From positions 1 to 45,074 of the forward strand of contig JACRBZ010000107.1 of assembly GCA_016219185.1 (NCBI GenBank): a stretch of DNA of 45,074 bases. Direction: 5' to 3'. Shown here in pieces: positions 32,186 through 41,201 of this stretch; position 1 is the first letter of the stretch; each line of letters starts with the position of its first letter. The position numbers and the translations under genes are program-made. This DNA is from Deltaproteobacteria bacterium (GTDB lineage Bacteria; Desulfobacterota; Desulfobacteria; Desulfobacterales; Desulfatirhabdiaceae). The notes beneath the pieces are model-generated. The model searched no databases. It saw nothing but the letters and a program-made list of their open reading frames with translations, and was not told the DNA's origin.

Positions 32186-32932
32186 GGGTCACCTCTCGAT
32201 GAATGGTTGTTGTTCCCGAATATCGCAGGCAATTTTTTCAGGCACTGGTGGGTTGCCATTCGTAGACAGTCATGCACTTACCGGTGTTTTGAATTGGCTC
32301 TTTGCCTGTTTAATGAATTAATTGTCATTTTATGGGTAGTTGTCAAATTATCTGTCAGGAAATGCCCTTTGATGTCGGGGTGGGATTGGTCATAAGTAAG
32401 TTGTTGATATTTCATGATTTGATAAATACGTCCGGGAATTGATGCTCAAAGGCGACGGCGCTCATGTTCTTACTTACAATGGGCTCGGCCCTGTGAGTGA
32501 TGTGCCCCTGGTAGATAGAAGAAATTTTCAGCATAACGAGTTGTAAAATCAACAAGAGCTAAAGATACAGAGCAAAAGGAGCAAAAGGGACGTCTATTGG
32601 AATATTGAGTTCTGAAGATTCCAATAAACCAATGGACGTCCCTATAAACCCGCTATAAACCGTCCAAATGTGTGTCTCATTTTCATTGACATATCCCCTC
32701 CTTATGTTAAAACAAAATTGATTGCCCTCATAGAACGACAGCGTGATTTTCTCAAGGGGAAAATGACGATGTCGACTTCAAGCAACCGGATTAATTGATC
32801 CTCGCTGCGCTCTGCGATGAAGCGCGCAGCCGCCGCCATGGATTCCGAAAAATCGAAGAATAAGGAGAGGGTTTAGGATTTCGTATCCGCTCTCTATCTC
32901 AATAGATCGACGTCATAGAAAAGGAGAGGAAA
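32186..32932. other. 747-base intergenic region with REP hairpin
   Basis: No gene is seen in this stretch. It contains the hairpin at 32587-32642 related to the REP transposase element ends, and AAGGAGAGG just before the phosphoesterase ATG 32933. Confidence 0.6.
32587..32642. repeat. REP-like hairpin related to the Y1 transposase ends
   Basis: GGGACGTCTATTGGAATATTG at 32587-32607 and the imperfect reverse complement CAATAAACCAATGGACGTCCC at 32622-32642 make a 56-base hairpin. The left arm matches the 22-bp ends of the element at 39946 and 41013 nearly perfectly. It is likely a substrate mobilised by that transposase. Confidence 0.8.
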
Positions 32933-35900
32933 ATGGCACCTTCCGTAGAACGTTCCGACTCAACCCATATCCGCGGTTTTAGTTTTCTTTTTATATGTTT
33001 GATTGCGATTTCACTTCTAATCGGTTTTTCGAGCGCCGGCTTAGCGAGCGTCGGCATCCAAGAAGATTCAAAATCCGAGGCACTGCCTTTAAGTATTCCA
33101 GGTACAGTCATTGATGATGGACTAAATGGAGGGGGACCTTGTCCCACGGCGCTGGATGTCACGACATGGGGCTTAATCACCGCACCGGTTTACGGGACCT
33201 CCATGCGAGGTGCTTACAGGGGTGCTGAACTGTTTGCCGGTCCGGATAAGTTCGGGAGTTATTTTGCCGGCGTGCTGCCAAATGGCCGGGTCGTGAAGCC
33301 GGCCGGCATCAGCACGCAGGTGGGCATGAATCCTCTCGGCGTGGTTCTGACATCGGATGGAAAATATCTCATAACCAGTAATGACGACGAGTTGGATCCC
33401 AGTTTCCAGTCCTACCATAATCCGATGAATTACGGTTGTTATTCGCTTTCCGCCATTGATACCGCGACCATGAAACTGGTTTCCACGTGGCCCAGCCCCC
33501 CCGAGACCTCCTGGCCGTCGAATGGCATCTTCATAGGATTACAGGTGACCGGCTCCGGTCCATACACCCTATGGGCCTCCGGTGGTGCCGACAATGACGT
33601 AAAGATCTTTAACATCTCCGCAACTGGGGTAATTTCCCCCGCAAATACGCCACTTAACCGAATCGGTATCACTCCGATTACGCCCGATAATCAGGGATTC
33701 GTGACCAACTACGCGCTGGCTCAAGGAGTGCCCCCCGTTGTTATGTTCTCGGGTTCGCAATCTGGCGCGCAGGCTACCTGGCCCGCCGGTTCGGCCCTGA
33801 GCCGGAACGGCCAGTTTCTCTATGTGGCCTGCAACAGCGATAACAGTATTGCCGTCATCGATACGGTCCAGAAAAAGGTAGTGAAGCAGGTGGCGGTGGG
33901 GTATTTCCCGTACGGAGTGTCATTGAGCGATGACGACCAGACGGTGACCGTATCCAACTGGGGAGTCTCGGAATACAAGTTCGAAAACGTGACCTATGAT
34001 CTCGTCTCCCACCTTGTGACATCCCTTCTCCCTGCCCCCAATAATATGCCCGATGGATTCTATGTCCCGGTCACAAATACGAGCGGCAACAATCCAAAAA
34101 CTTCCTCGATCTCCATCCTGAATGCGCCTGGCGGCGATGGATCGCAGCTTTCCCTGATCCGTTCTGTTTACCAGGGCCACCCGATCGATGAGCTGCACAC
34201 CGTGGGCGATACCCACCCATCCGCGACGGCCATCCTGGAAAACGGCAGCGTCCGGGTCCTGTATATCACAAAAACCAATAGCGACAGCCTGGGCGTTATC
34301 GATCTTACCAGCAATCAAAGTCTTGGCGATATCGATCTTTCTCCCCTTAAGGTTGGCGGCGTCAAGGGCAATGACCTGGTCGGCGCCTACCCCAACGCCA
34401 TTGTCGTCTCACCGGATAAGGCGCGGATGTATGTGGCGGAAGCCGGGATAAACTCCGTTGCGGTGCTGGATACGACCAATCCGCTCCAGCCGAAATTGCT
34501 GGGCCGGCTGCCGACGGGCTGGTATCCGACGGCACTGACCCTTAGCGCTGACGGCCGGGTTCTATACGTTGCAAACGCCAAGGGAGTCGGCACGGATATC
34601 AACCCCAACATTAATACGCATCTCTTGCCCTCACCGCCCTCCGGACTCGGATCCGATCCGCATACCGACAGCCACTGCGTTTTCGGCACCGTGCAGAAGA
34701 TCAATCTGGCTTCTATCGATTTGAGAGCCTTCGACGTTCTCGCAAACAATTTCTCGATGCAGAAACATGCGGACTCCAGCGTGGTTCCGATCGGTGGACA
34801 TCCGTCAAGGAAAATCAAGTATGTTTTCTTCATTTTGCAGGAGAATAAGACTTTCGATTCGATGCTGGGCAGCATGGACAGTCATTTCGGTCCGTACGCC
34901 AGCATGATCTACAATAACCGGGATGGCTCGGAGTATCCGAACCAGCAATTCACGGGTGTTACCGTGAATATGCAATTGCTGGCGCGCACGTTCGCCACCG
35001 GGGTCAACTACTATTCCGATTCGGAAGAAAGTACTGCCGGCCATGAATTCTGCGCGTCGGGAACTTGCACCGACTATACCGAGAAGACCCTTTTTATGCC
35101 ACATGGACGCGGTTTTCTGCTTGACGGCGGTAACCCGGAAGAATTGCCCGAGAACGGTTACATCTTCAACAACGTTGCCCGAAATGGCCTGGACTTCAAG
35201 GTGTTCGGAGATCCCACGCTCATAGATGGCTCGGATAGCGGAATCACATCGCAGCCCATCCTCAACGACCCCCCAAGCGGAAACTTCGGCTATCCGGCGT
35301 TAGTTGCGGGTAACCCTCCGGGCACCGCCCCACTCGATGTCACCAATCCACTGCAAAATGTCGGAGATGTGGACAGTGTTACCCAGGGACTGGGGCAGTC
35401 CTTTTATCTCAAACTGCCCATGCTCGCCATCCTGGGCGGGAAAAATGCCAGCGGCGAACCGCGCATTGACACCAATTTTCCGGGCTTTAATCTCAACATC
35501 TCCGACCAGCGCCGCGCGAAAGAGTTCATCCGCGATTTCGACCGAATGGTGAGCCAGGGCACGCTGCCGCAATACGTTCATATCTGGATCCCGAACTCGC
35601 ACACCGGGCCCGCGGCCAAATCCCCGTTGATCACAAACGCTCCGGTGCAGCAGGTTGCTGACGGTGACGTTGCCGTTGCCATGGTTGTCGAGCATATCAT
35701 GAACAGCCCGGTGTACTTCGATCCGGCGACAGGCGAGGGCAGTGCGATTTTCATGACGTTTGACGATGCCCAGTCCACGCTGGACCATATTCACCCTTAC
35801 CGCACCCCGCTGATTGTTGTCAGTCCATATGCAAGGCCCGGTTATGTGGCTAAAAGGCATTACTCCACTGCTTCCATCGTCAAGACCGAAGAATTGCTGC

Positions 35901-36268
35901 TGGGTCTGCCGCCGAACAACCTTGGCGACCTCTTTGCAACGGACCTGCGCGATCTCTTTCAGCCCACGTATAACAATATTCAGGCAAGCGATGTTCCGGT
36001 CACCCGGGTTGCAAGTTATACGCCGTCAAAGGAAGGCAAGCGGATATGGTCTCTGGCCGAACGGCTCGATGTTTCGGGTATCGATCGCGACAGCTTTCGG
36101 CTCGGGGCTTTGACGCGTTTGTCAATCGATGCGGACGATCTGCACCGTGACGCGAAGAGCAAGCGGATGCTGAGATCCCGGTCCTACAAGGCTGAGCAAG
36201 CCAGGCTGTATGAGAAGGCGCTGAAACTTGTGAGCAGCAACGCCCCCCGGCATAATGACAGAGACTAA
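32933..36268 (+). CDS. Secreted beta-propeller plus phosphoesterase fusion
   Basis: The 1111-residue protein has an N-terminal signal-anchor/signal peptide (residues 16-40), a YVTN/YncE-type beta propeller (about 90-600: repeated NGQFLYVACNSDNSIAVIDT and DKARMYVAEAGINSVAVLDT blades) and from about residue 625 a PF04185-type phosphoesterase domain (FFILQENKTFDSMLGSM, the metal-binding start), followed by SDSEESTAGHEF and HPYRTPLIVVSPYARPG. Such phospholipase C/acid phosphatase proteins cleave phosphate esters outside the cytoplasm. The propeller probably binds substrate or the surface. It is a single gene; a 33-base hairpin follows it at 36311. Confidence 0.88.
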   Translation: MAPSVERSDSTHIRGFSFLFICLIAISLLIGFSSAGLASVGIQEDSKSEALPLSIPGTVIDDGLNGGGPCPTALDVTTWGLITAPVYGTSMRGAYRGAELFAGPDKFGSYFAGVLPNGRVVKPAGISTQVGMNPLGVVLTSDGKYLITSNDDELDPSFQSYHNPMNYGCYSLSAIDTATMKLVSTWPSPPETSWPSNGIFIGLQVTGSGPYTLWASGGADNDVKIFNISATGVISPANTPLNRIGITPITPDNQGFVTNYALAQGVPPVVMFSGSQSGAQATWPAGSALSRNGQFLYVACNSDNSIAVIDTVQKKVVKQVAVGYFPYGVSLSDDDQTVTVSNWGVSEYKFENVTYDLVSHLVTSLLPAPNNMPDGFYVPVTNTSGNNPKTSSISILNAPGGDGSQLSLIRSVYQGHPIDELHTVGDTHPSATAILENGSVRVLYITKTNSDSLGVIDLTSNQSLGDIDLSPLKVGGVKGNDLVGAYPNAIVVSPDKARMYVAEAGINSVAVLDTTNPLQPKLLGRLPTGWYPTALTLSADGRVLYVANAKGVGTDINPNINTHLLPSPPSGLGSDPHTDSHCVFGTVQKINLASIDLRAFDVLANNFSMQKHADSSVVPIGGHPSRKIKYVFFILQENKTFDSMLGSMDSHFGPYASMIYNNRDGSEYPNQQFTGVTVNMQLLARTFATGVNYYSDSEESTAGHEFCASGTCTDYTEKTLFMPHGRGFLLDGGNPEELPENGYIFNNVARNGLDFKVFGDPTLIDGSDSGITSQPILNDPPSGNFGYPALVAGNPPGTAPLDVTNPLQNVGDVDSVTQGLGQSFYLKLPMLAILGGKNASGEPRIDTNFPGFNLNISDQRRAKEFIRDFDRMVSQGTLPQYVHIWIPNSHTGPAAKSPLITNAPVQQVADGDVAVAMVVEHIMNSPVYFDPATGEGSAIFMTFDDAQSTLDHIHPYRTPLIVVSPYARPGYVAKRHYSTASIVKTEELLLGLPPNNLGDLFATDLRDLFQPTYNNIQASDVPVTRVASYTPSKEGKRIWSLAERLDVSGIDRDSFRLGALTRLSIDADDLHRDAKSKRMLRSRSYKAEQARLYEKALKLVSSNAPRHNDRD

Positions 36269-36310
36269 GGAAGTTGGATATTTCCGAAATACTGTTGTGA
36301 CCATCTCGAA

Positions 36311-36343
36311 AGACCGCCGCGGTTTTTAAAATCGCGTCGGTCT
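36311..36343. repeat. Long stem hairpin after the phosphoesterase
   Basis: AGACCGCCGCGGTTTT pairs with AAAATCGCGTCGGTCT around a one-base loop, two mismatches. It follows the stop by 43 bases; there is no T tract, so it may be an attenuated terminator or mRNA-stabilising hairpin. Confidence 0.5.
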
Positions 36344-36455
36344 GCCTCTTGAAACGGGGGGGCGCCCATACGGAAAAAAAACATTCGCCGTCCCGTCGTG
36401 TAACCCATCAGCCCGTGTCTTTTGCGGCCGGTGTTCGGATTATCGGCAACTGTGT

Positions 36456-37553
36456 TTAGGGCATTGTTGATTCAGGCTCTCCGCTGTGCGCTTCCCCGCT
36501 GTATAATCTGCCGTTTCCGGTCTTGAGGAAATCGTTCAGGCAGATATCCTCCTGCTTAATGAATCCCCTGTCCGGCAGACAGCCCTTGCTGACCATTTCC
36601 ATCACCGCACAGGCGGATGCCGCGGTTGTCCACGAAATCGCACGCCACCGTTTACCGTCAATCATGATGGGATAATAGGCGTTTACAAACTCGTCTCGGA
36701 ACAGTTGCGTCCCCTTTAACCCTTCAGCGGATGCATGGATATAGACCACATCGTCATTGACCGGTGGTTTTGCATAGGTGAGAATCTCTCCTGCTTTTTT
36801 GCGGTCTTCACGCATGAGAAGTTCATGAAAGAAAAAATTCATCTGCTGAACATGTCCCGGATAACGGATACTTTTATAATCCAGGTTATCGACCCTTCCC
36901 AGAAATGTTTCGCACATGGTTCCAAGTCCGCCTGAGGTTGTAAATGCCTCGAGCTGAATGCCGGAAATAAAGAGTTTCTCATGCCACTCCATCGGGGAGA
37001 CCCATTTATGCTGACCGTTTTCAATCACTTCACAGTCATTGAGATACTCGTTCACAACCCCCTCGGGAGACCAGTTAAAGGCGTATCCGAGAAGGCCCGT
37101 GGGATTCTGGGGAAGCGCGCCGACTCTGAGTTTGATGCTTCTGATCTTGGTAAAATCGGCAGCCAGGGATGCCCCGACAATGGCGATGAATCCAGGCGCG
37201 AGGCCGCACTGGGGAGCCATGACCGCTTTGGCTGTTCTGCTCATTTTGATGATTGCTTTTGTGGTTGGAACATCCTCCGTCAGATCAAAATAATGAACTG
37301 CCTGCTTGTGAGCAGCGGTTGCCACATCCAAATTGTATTTATAGGGTAAGCAGGATATCACGGCATCAAATTTTCTGAATTTGTTCGTGAAACGCTTCAT
37401 ATCTGCCATGTCCGTTGTGATGACGGGAAACGGCAAATCATCTTTGGCATGGATGTCCGCGCCTGTTACCGCAAATCCTGTTTTATGAAGCAGGGTTCCG
37501 ACAAGACTTCCCACTTTTCCCAGTCCCAGTACAATGACGGATCTGATTTTCAT
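36456..37553 (-). CDS. Saccharopine dehydrogenase-family oxidoreductase
   Basis: The 365-residue protein has the family's Rossmann start (SVIVLGLGKVGSLVGTLLHKTGFAVTGADI; GxGxxG) and the second-half substrate domain with GALPQNPTGLLGYAFNWSPEGVVNEY. It resembles carboxynorspermidine/lysine-pathway enzymes but the substrate is not read from sequence. The upstream region (37546-37582: ATTTTCATATG... and the AAGGAAT site) recurs at 41050-41086. It faces the SDR gene; the two share a divergent promoter region of about 175 bases. Confidence 0.85.
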   Translation of the reverse strand: MKIRSVIVLGLGKVGSLVGTLLHKTGFAVTGADIHAKDDLPFPVITTDMADMKRFTNKFRKFDAVISCLPYKYNLDVATAAHKQAVHYFDLTEDVPTTKAIIKMSRTAKAVMAPQCGLAPGFIAIVGASLAADFTKIRSIKLRVGALPQNPTGLLGYAFNWSPEGVVNEYLNDCEVIENGQHKWVSPMEWHEKLFISGIQLEAFTTSGGLGTMCETFLGRVDNLDYKSIRYPGHVQQMNFFFHELLMREDRKKAGEILTYAKPPVNDDVVYIHASAEGLKGTQLFRDEFVNAYYPIMIDGKRWRAISWTTAASACAVMEMVSKGCLPDRGFIKQEDICLNDFLKTGNGRLYSGEAHSGEPESTMP

Positions 37554-37729
37554 ATGCGTTTATTCCTTCTTTTTGATATAATGGATAGACCCTGACGGGC
37601 CTAAAGAAGATTGGAACGTATCTTACCATATCTTCTGGCGGCGTCATCGTCAAACGAAAGTAACTTGAAAACGGATACAGGGGAGGGGGACATAACACAA
37701 TAAGTTGATGGAACATTGAGGAGGAACGC

Positions 37730-38446
37730 ATGTTGAAAAACCAAAAAGTCATTGTTCTTGGCGGAAGTTCCGGAATGGGCCTGGCAACCGCCAGGCTTTT
37801 GGCAACGGAAGGCGCGCATGTTGTCATTGCATCCCGCTCGCAGGAAAAACGCGATGCGGCACTTCGGGTCATCGGCGGCAGGTCCGAGGCAATTCCGTTG
37901 GATTTCTCGCAGGAAGACGCAGTACGGCGTTTTTTCGATTCGATGGGAGCCTTCGACCATCTGGTATTGATGGGCGCGGGCTTGCCTGCCTGGGGTATTC
38001 TTTCCGAAATTCAATCGGCGGCCCTTGAAAATGCTTTCCATACCAAGTTTTGGGGGTATTTTCTGTGTGCGAAATACGGCGCGCCGCTGATCCGTCAGAG
38101 CGGATCGATTCTTTTCACCATCGGAGGGGCCGCACGATCCGCGATTCCAGGAACCGCGGGCGTTGCGGCCGTCAACGGCGCGATCATGTGCATGGCCATG
38201 ACCCTGGCCAAAGAGCTGGCACCGATCCGTGTCAACATACTCTCGCCCGGGTTGGTGGACACCCCTGCCTACAACTGGATGTCTACTGAAGAGAAGGACG
38301 CGTTTTTCAAACAAATGGGTGGCAATCTGCCCGTGGGCCGCGTTGGTCAGCCGGAAGAGATCGCCCAATCGGCTTTGTATCTTATCACCAACGCCTATAC
38401 AACCGGAGCGATTCTCGATGTTGACGGCGGTGGCAGGCTGCACTGA
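37730..38446 (+). CDS. Atypical SDR lacking the YxxxK catalytic pair
   Basis: The 238-residue protein has the SDR NAD(P) motif VIVLGGSSGMGLATARLLATEG (GGSSGMG) and IRVNILSPGLVDTPAY, but the catalytic segment reads TAGVAAVNGAIMCMAMTLAKEL where a typical member would have YxxSKAAL: the Tyr is Val and the Lys is Asn. Some SDR clades with NGA in this position exist, so the enzyme may use other residues, or be a regulatory fold. The Ser upstream in the GGAARSAIP stretch is also not where expected. It begins with GAGGAGGAA-type ribosome binding site. Confidence 0.85.
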   Translation: MLKNQKVIVLGGSSGMGLATARLLATEGAHVVIASRSQEKRDAALRVIGGRSEAIPLDFSQEDAVRRFFDSMGAFDHLVLMGAGLPAWGILSEIQSAALENAFHTKFWGYFLCAKYGAPLIRQSGSILFTIGGAARSAIPGTAGVAAVNGAIMCMAMTLAKELAPIRVNILSPGLVDTPAYNWMSTEEKDAFFKQMGGNLPVGRVGQPEEIAQSALYLITNAYTTGAILDVDGGGRLH

Positions 38447-38481
38447 AAAAGGGAAAAATTAAATGGCGTCAGGAGGATGCA

Positions 38482-39915
38482 ATGACTGGACATTTCGATA
38501 GCTTTTCTCAAAACATGGTTGCACTCGTAGATGACTATAACGGGACTCCGTCTTCACAACCCCTGCAGGAATATTCCGTACAGCCCGGGATGGGCGTCAA
38601 GCCGGCCCTGGCTGACCCGGCATGGTCAATTGTGCCCGGGGTTGCCGCACAGATGCTGAGATCGGATCGATTCTTAGGCAATTTGCTGAGCTATCTATTT
38701 GTCTGCGTGCTCTTGATCGCCGCGAACCAACCGAAAACGGCATTTGCCGCGCAACCCCCGGGCGCAGAAGGATACGTCGGCGTCGTATTGGTTGATATGC
38801 CGGCTGGCCAGGTCTCAAGGTACGGCGTTTCGGGACAGGTGGTGGTGGCTTCAGCGGTACTGCCCGAGGGGCCGGCCTTCAAGTCCGGCTTGCGTCAGGG
38901 CGATGCAATTATCACCGTCGACCGTAAACGGGTTGCCAGTTCCCAGGAGGCGTTTAACCTCCTGAAGATGCATCGGGTCGGCGAGCAGACTTTGATCGGC
39001 CTGGTTCACCTTCAGGAAGATGGACGGCGCCTGGAGATCGAGATTGCCGTTATTGTCGAACCCAAGCCGCCCGACTACGGTGCTCAAGCCAGTGGCAAGG
39101 CGGGCAACGCGCAACAGCAGCCTGTTAACGCTCGCACACCCGCAACGAATCCGAGGGAAACAGCGGTGGCAGCCCGCCCGCCCTTACAAACGCATCAGGG
39201 ACAGTATTTCAGTTGGTCCGTACCCACCGGCTGGAATGCCCGCGAGTCCACCAGCGGAGTCGAGATGTCGTCTCCGGACGGCCTCCTGAAGGTCGATTGG
39301 GCCATCCTGCTGCGTTCCCCCGGGTCGAGTCGTCCGGAAAATTTCGTGCTCATGATGCTTCCGAAGATTCCGGGTTATGCCAACATTCGCCTTGTCAAAG
39401 TGTTGGGGCACCGGCAGCAACCCTCGATTTACCCGGGCCTGCCCTGGGATGTCGCCGAAATGGACATTTCGTATCAGTATCGCGGCACACCCATGCGATC
39501 CACATGGACATGCGGCGTTCTCAATGCCTACGGCCGCAGCTACGACGCCACAATCTCGGGTTATGGTGCGCCAGAAGGCCAATTCGACCAGGCGAAGCTG
39601 TGGCTGTGGCAGGTCGCCAACAGCGTCACGATTACAAATCCGCGCCAGGTTGCCGGTAATGACACGTTGATTACCCCGAAAAACAATCCGTTGGACAACC
39701 GGGGATTGATCGAGTCCTGGCGGCAGAAAGGTTTGTCCGAGGACCGTATCTCGCAGGGACGCCGCGAAGGCACAATGGGTTATGAGCGTATGAAGGACAC
39801 GACAACGGGCCAGAAATGGAACATGCCGCTTGAGAGCTATGATGGCACGGCCGGAGGCTATCGCAATCCCAATCGTCCCAATGAAATTCTGCAGAAAGCC
39901 CAGCCCGGCGAATAG
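38482..39915 (+). CDS. PDZ-domain protein with internal signal/anchor segment
   Basis: From ATG 38482 (AGGAGG upstream) the 477-residue protein starts with about 58 residues of polar sequence, then a hydrophobic span (LGNLLSYLFVCVLLIAA; about 63-80) ending in a possible AFA cleavage or lumen site, then a PDZ domain (about 90-190: GYVGVVLVDMP, GPAFKSGLRQGDAIITVDRKRV), a Pro/Ala-rich linker, and a C-terminal domain (about 245-385) with a repeated-strand pattern. The hydrophobic segment is a signal anchor that would put the PDZ and C-terminal parts outside. It follows the SDR by 35 bases and may be cotranscribed. The last 60 residues are rich in Gly, Asn and Arg and probably disordered. Confidence 0.78.
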   Translation: MTGHFDSFSQNMVALVDDYNGTPSSQPLQEYSVQPGMGVKPALADPAWSIVPGVAAQMLRSDRFLGNLLSYLFVCVLLIAANQPKTAFAAQPPGAEGYVGVVLVDMPAGQVSRYGVSGQVVVASAVLPEGPAFKSGLRQGDAIITVDRKRVASSQEAFNLLKMHRVGEQTLIGLVHLQEDGRRLEIEIAVIVEPKPPDYGAQASGKAGNAQQQPVNARTPATNPRETAVAARPPLQTHQGQYFSWSVPTGWNARESTSGVEMSSPDGLLKVDWAILLRSPGSSRPENFVLMMLPKIPGYANIRLVKVLGHRQQPSIYPGLPWDVAEMDISYQYRGTPMRSTWTCGVLNAYGRSYDATISGYGAPEGQFDQAKLWLWQVANSVTITNPRQVAGNDTLITPKNNPLDNRGLIESWRQKGLSEDRISQGRREGTMGYERMKDTTTGQKWNMPLESYDGTAGGYRNPNRPNEILQKAQPGE

Positions 39916-39945
39916 GAAGAAACAAGGAAAAAATGGGAAAAAATG

Positions 39946-41034
39946 GGGACGTCCATTGGAATATTGGTTTACATACGGATTTTGATTTGATACATAAGAA
40001 TCATGCCACGTAAAGCCCGCATAGATGCCCCTGGTGCGCTGCATCATATCATTATAAGAGGGATTGAGCGCAGGAAGATCTTTTTCGATGATTTCGACCG
40101 GGATAGTTTTGTAAAACGGCTTGGCCAAATTTTATCGGAAACCGGAACGCCTTGTTTTGCCTGGGTTTTGATTCCAAACCACGTGCACTTATTGCTCAGA
40201 ACAGGTGTCATACCCATCGCCACGGTGATGCGCAGACTTCTAACCGGATACGCGGTGAGCTTCAACCACCGGCACCGTCGTCATGGCCAATTATTCCAAA
40301 ATCGATACAAATCCATTCTGTGCCAGGAAGAGTTATATTTACTGGAATTGGTACGTTATATTCACCTGAACCCGCTACGGGCAAGGATTGTTAAGGACCC
40401 TGAGGACCTTGACAAATACCCTTACAGCGGTCATGGGGTGCTGATGAACAATGTAAAACATGACTGGCAGGAAGTTGATTACATCTTGAAACTTTTTGGT
40501 GGCACGTGTCAAGAAGCGCGGATGCGTTATCGGGAATTTGTAGAAAAGGGGATTTCTGAAGGCCGCCGGCAGGATTTGACGGGGGGCGGGTTGGTGCGAA
40601 GCGCCGGAGGGTGGGCTGCGGTAAAAACCATGCGCCGGAGCGAAAACCGGGTGAAGGGTGATGAGCGCATATTGGGTGAAGGGAATTTTGCTGAAAACGT
40701 ATTAAAAGCCGCCCAAGAAAATCTAGAACAAAAACACAAGATTCAGGCCATCGGATACAGCTTCGAATCCTTGGTCGAACATGTGGTAAAATTATTTGAG
40801 ATTTCTCAGAGCGACTTGTTGGCCGGCGGCAAATACCCTAAAATAGTGAAGGCTCGGAGCCTTGTTTGCTTCTGGGGCTCGCGGGAGCTTGGGATGAGTA
40901 CGATTGAATTGGCGAAAAAACTGAATATATCCCAACCAACAGCGAGTCAATCCGTGTTGAGAGGGCTGAAAATCGTTGAAGAGCAAGGGCTGAAAATTTC
41001 GGATTGATGGATCCAATATTCCAATAGACGTCCC
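39946..41034. mobile_element. REP-type Y1 transposase (RAYT) element
   Basis: The element is bounded by 22-bp inverted ends, GGGACGTCCATTGGAATATTGG at 39946-39967 and CCAATATTCCAATAGACGTCCC at 41013-41034, differing at one base. It contains one gene (40003-41007). This fits the RAYT type of single-gene element that spreads short hairpin REP sequences; a related hairpin lies at 32587. Confidence 0.88.
40003..41007 (+). CDS. REP-associated tyrosine transposase (Y1 HUH)
   Basis: The 334-residue protein has the Y1 transposase (IS200/REP family) domain: ALHHIIIRGIERRKIF, the HUH motif HVHLLLRTG (about 62-70), and the helix with the nucleophile Tyr in ELVRYIHLNPLRA. The C-terminal part (about 190-334) is an added helical, DnaA-like DNA-binding region with an HTH-like end (STIELAKKLNISQPTASQSVLRGL). 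Such proteins nick and join single-stranded DNA at palindromic sites. It sits alone within the inverted repeats, between the PDZ gene and the ABC transporter. Confidence 0.92.
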   Translation: MPRKARIDAPGALHHIIIRGIERRKIFFDDFDRDSFVKRLGQILSETGTPCFAWVLIPNHVHLLLRTGVIPIATVMRRLLTGYAVSFNHRHRRHGQLFQNRYKSILCQEELYLLELVRYIHLNPLRARIVKDPEDLDKYPYSGHGVLMNNVKHDWQEVDYILKLFGGTCQEARMRYREFVEKGISEGRRQDLTGGGLVRSAGGWAAVKTMRRSENRVKGDERILGEGNFAENVLKAAQENLEQKHKIQAIGYSFESLVEHVVKLFEISQSDLLAGGKYPKIVKARSLVCFWGSRELGMSTIELAKKLNISQPTASQSVLRGLKIVEEQGLKISD

Positions 41035-41049
41035 TTAAATGAAGATTTA

Positions 41050-41086
41050 ATTTTCATATGTTTTTATTCCTTCTTTTTGATATAAT
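41050..41086. repeat. Duplicate of the saccharopine-dehydrogenase-like gene 5' region
   Basis: 37 bases match 37546-37582 (35 identical): the first two codons, the ribosome binding site and the -10-like stretch of the 36456-37553 gene, in the same orientation. No gene follows it on the minus strand, so it is a remnant. Confidence 0.8.
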
Positions 41087-41201
41087 AATTACGTCTTGGA
41101 TACTGAGGATCTTAAGTCTAACTACGGCTATTGGTAATGTTCACGATAAAAATTTGCAAAGATGGGCATGATGTTTTCAAAAATGGGTTATAATTGCAGC
41201 A

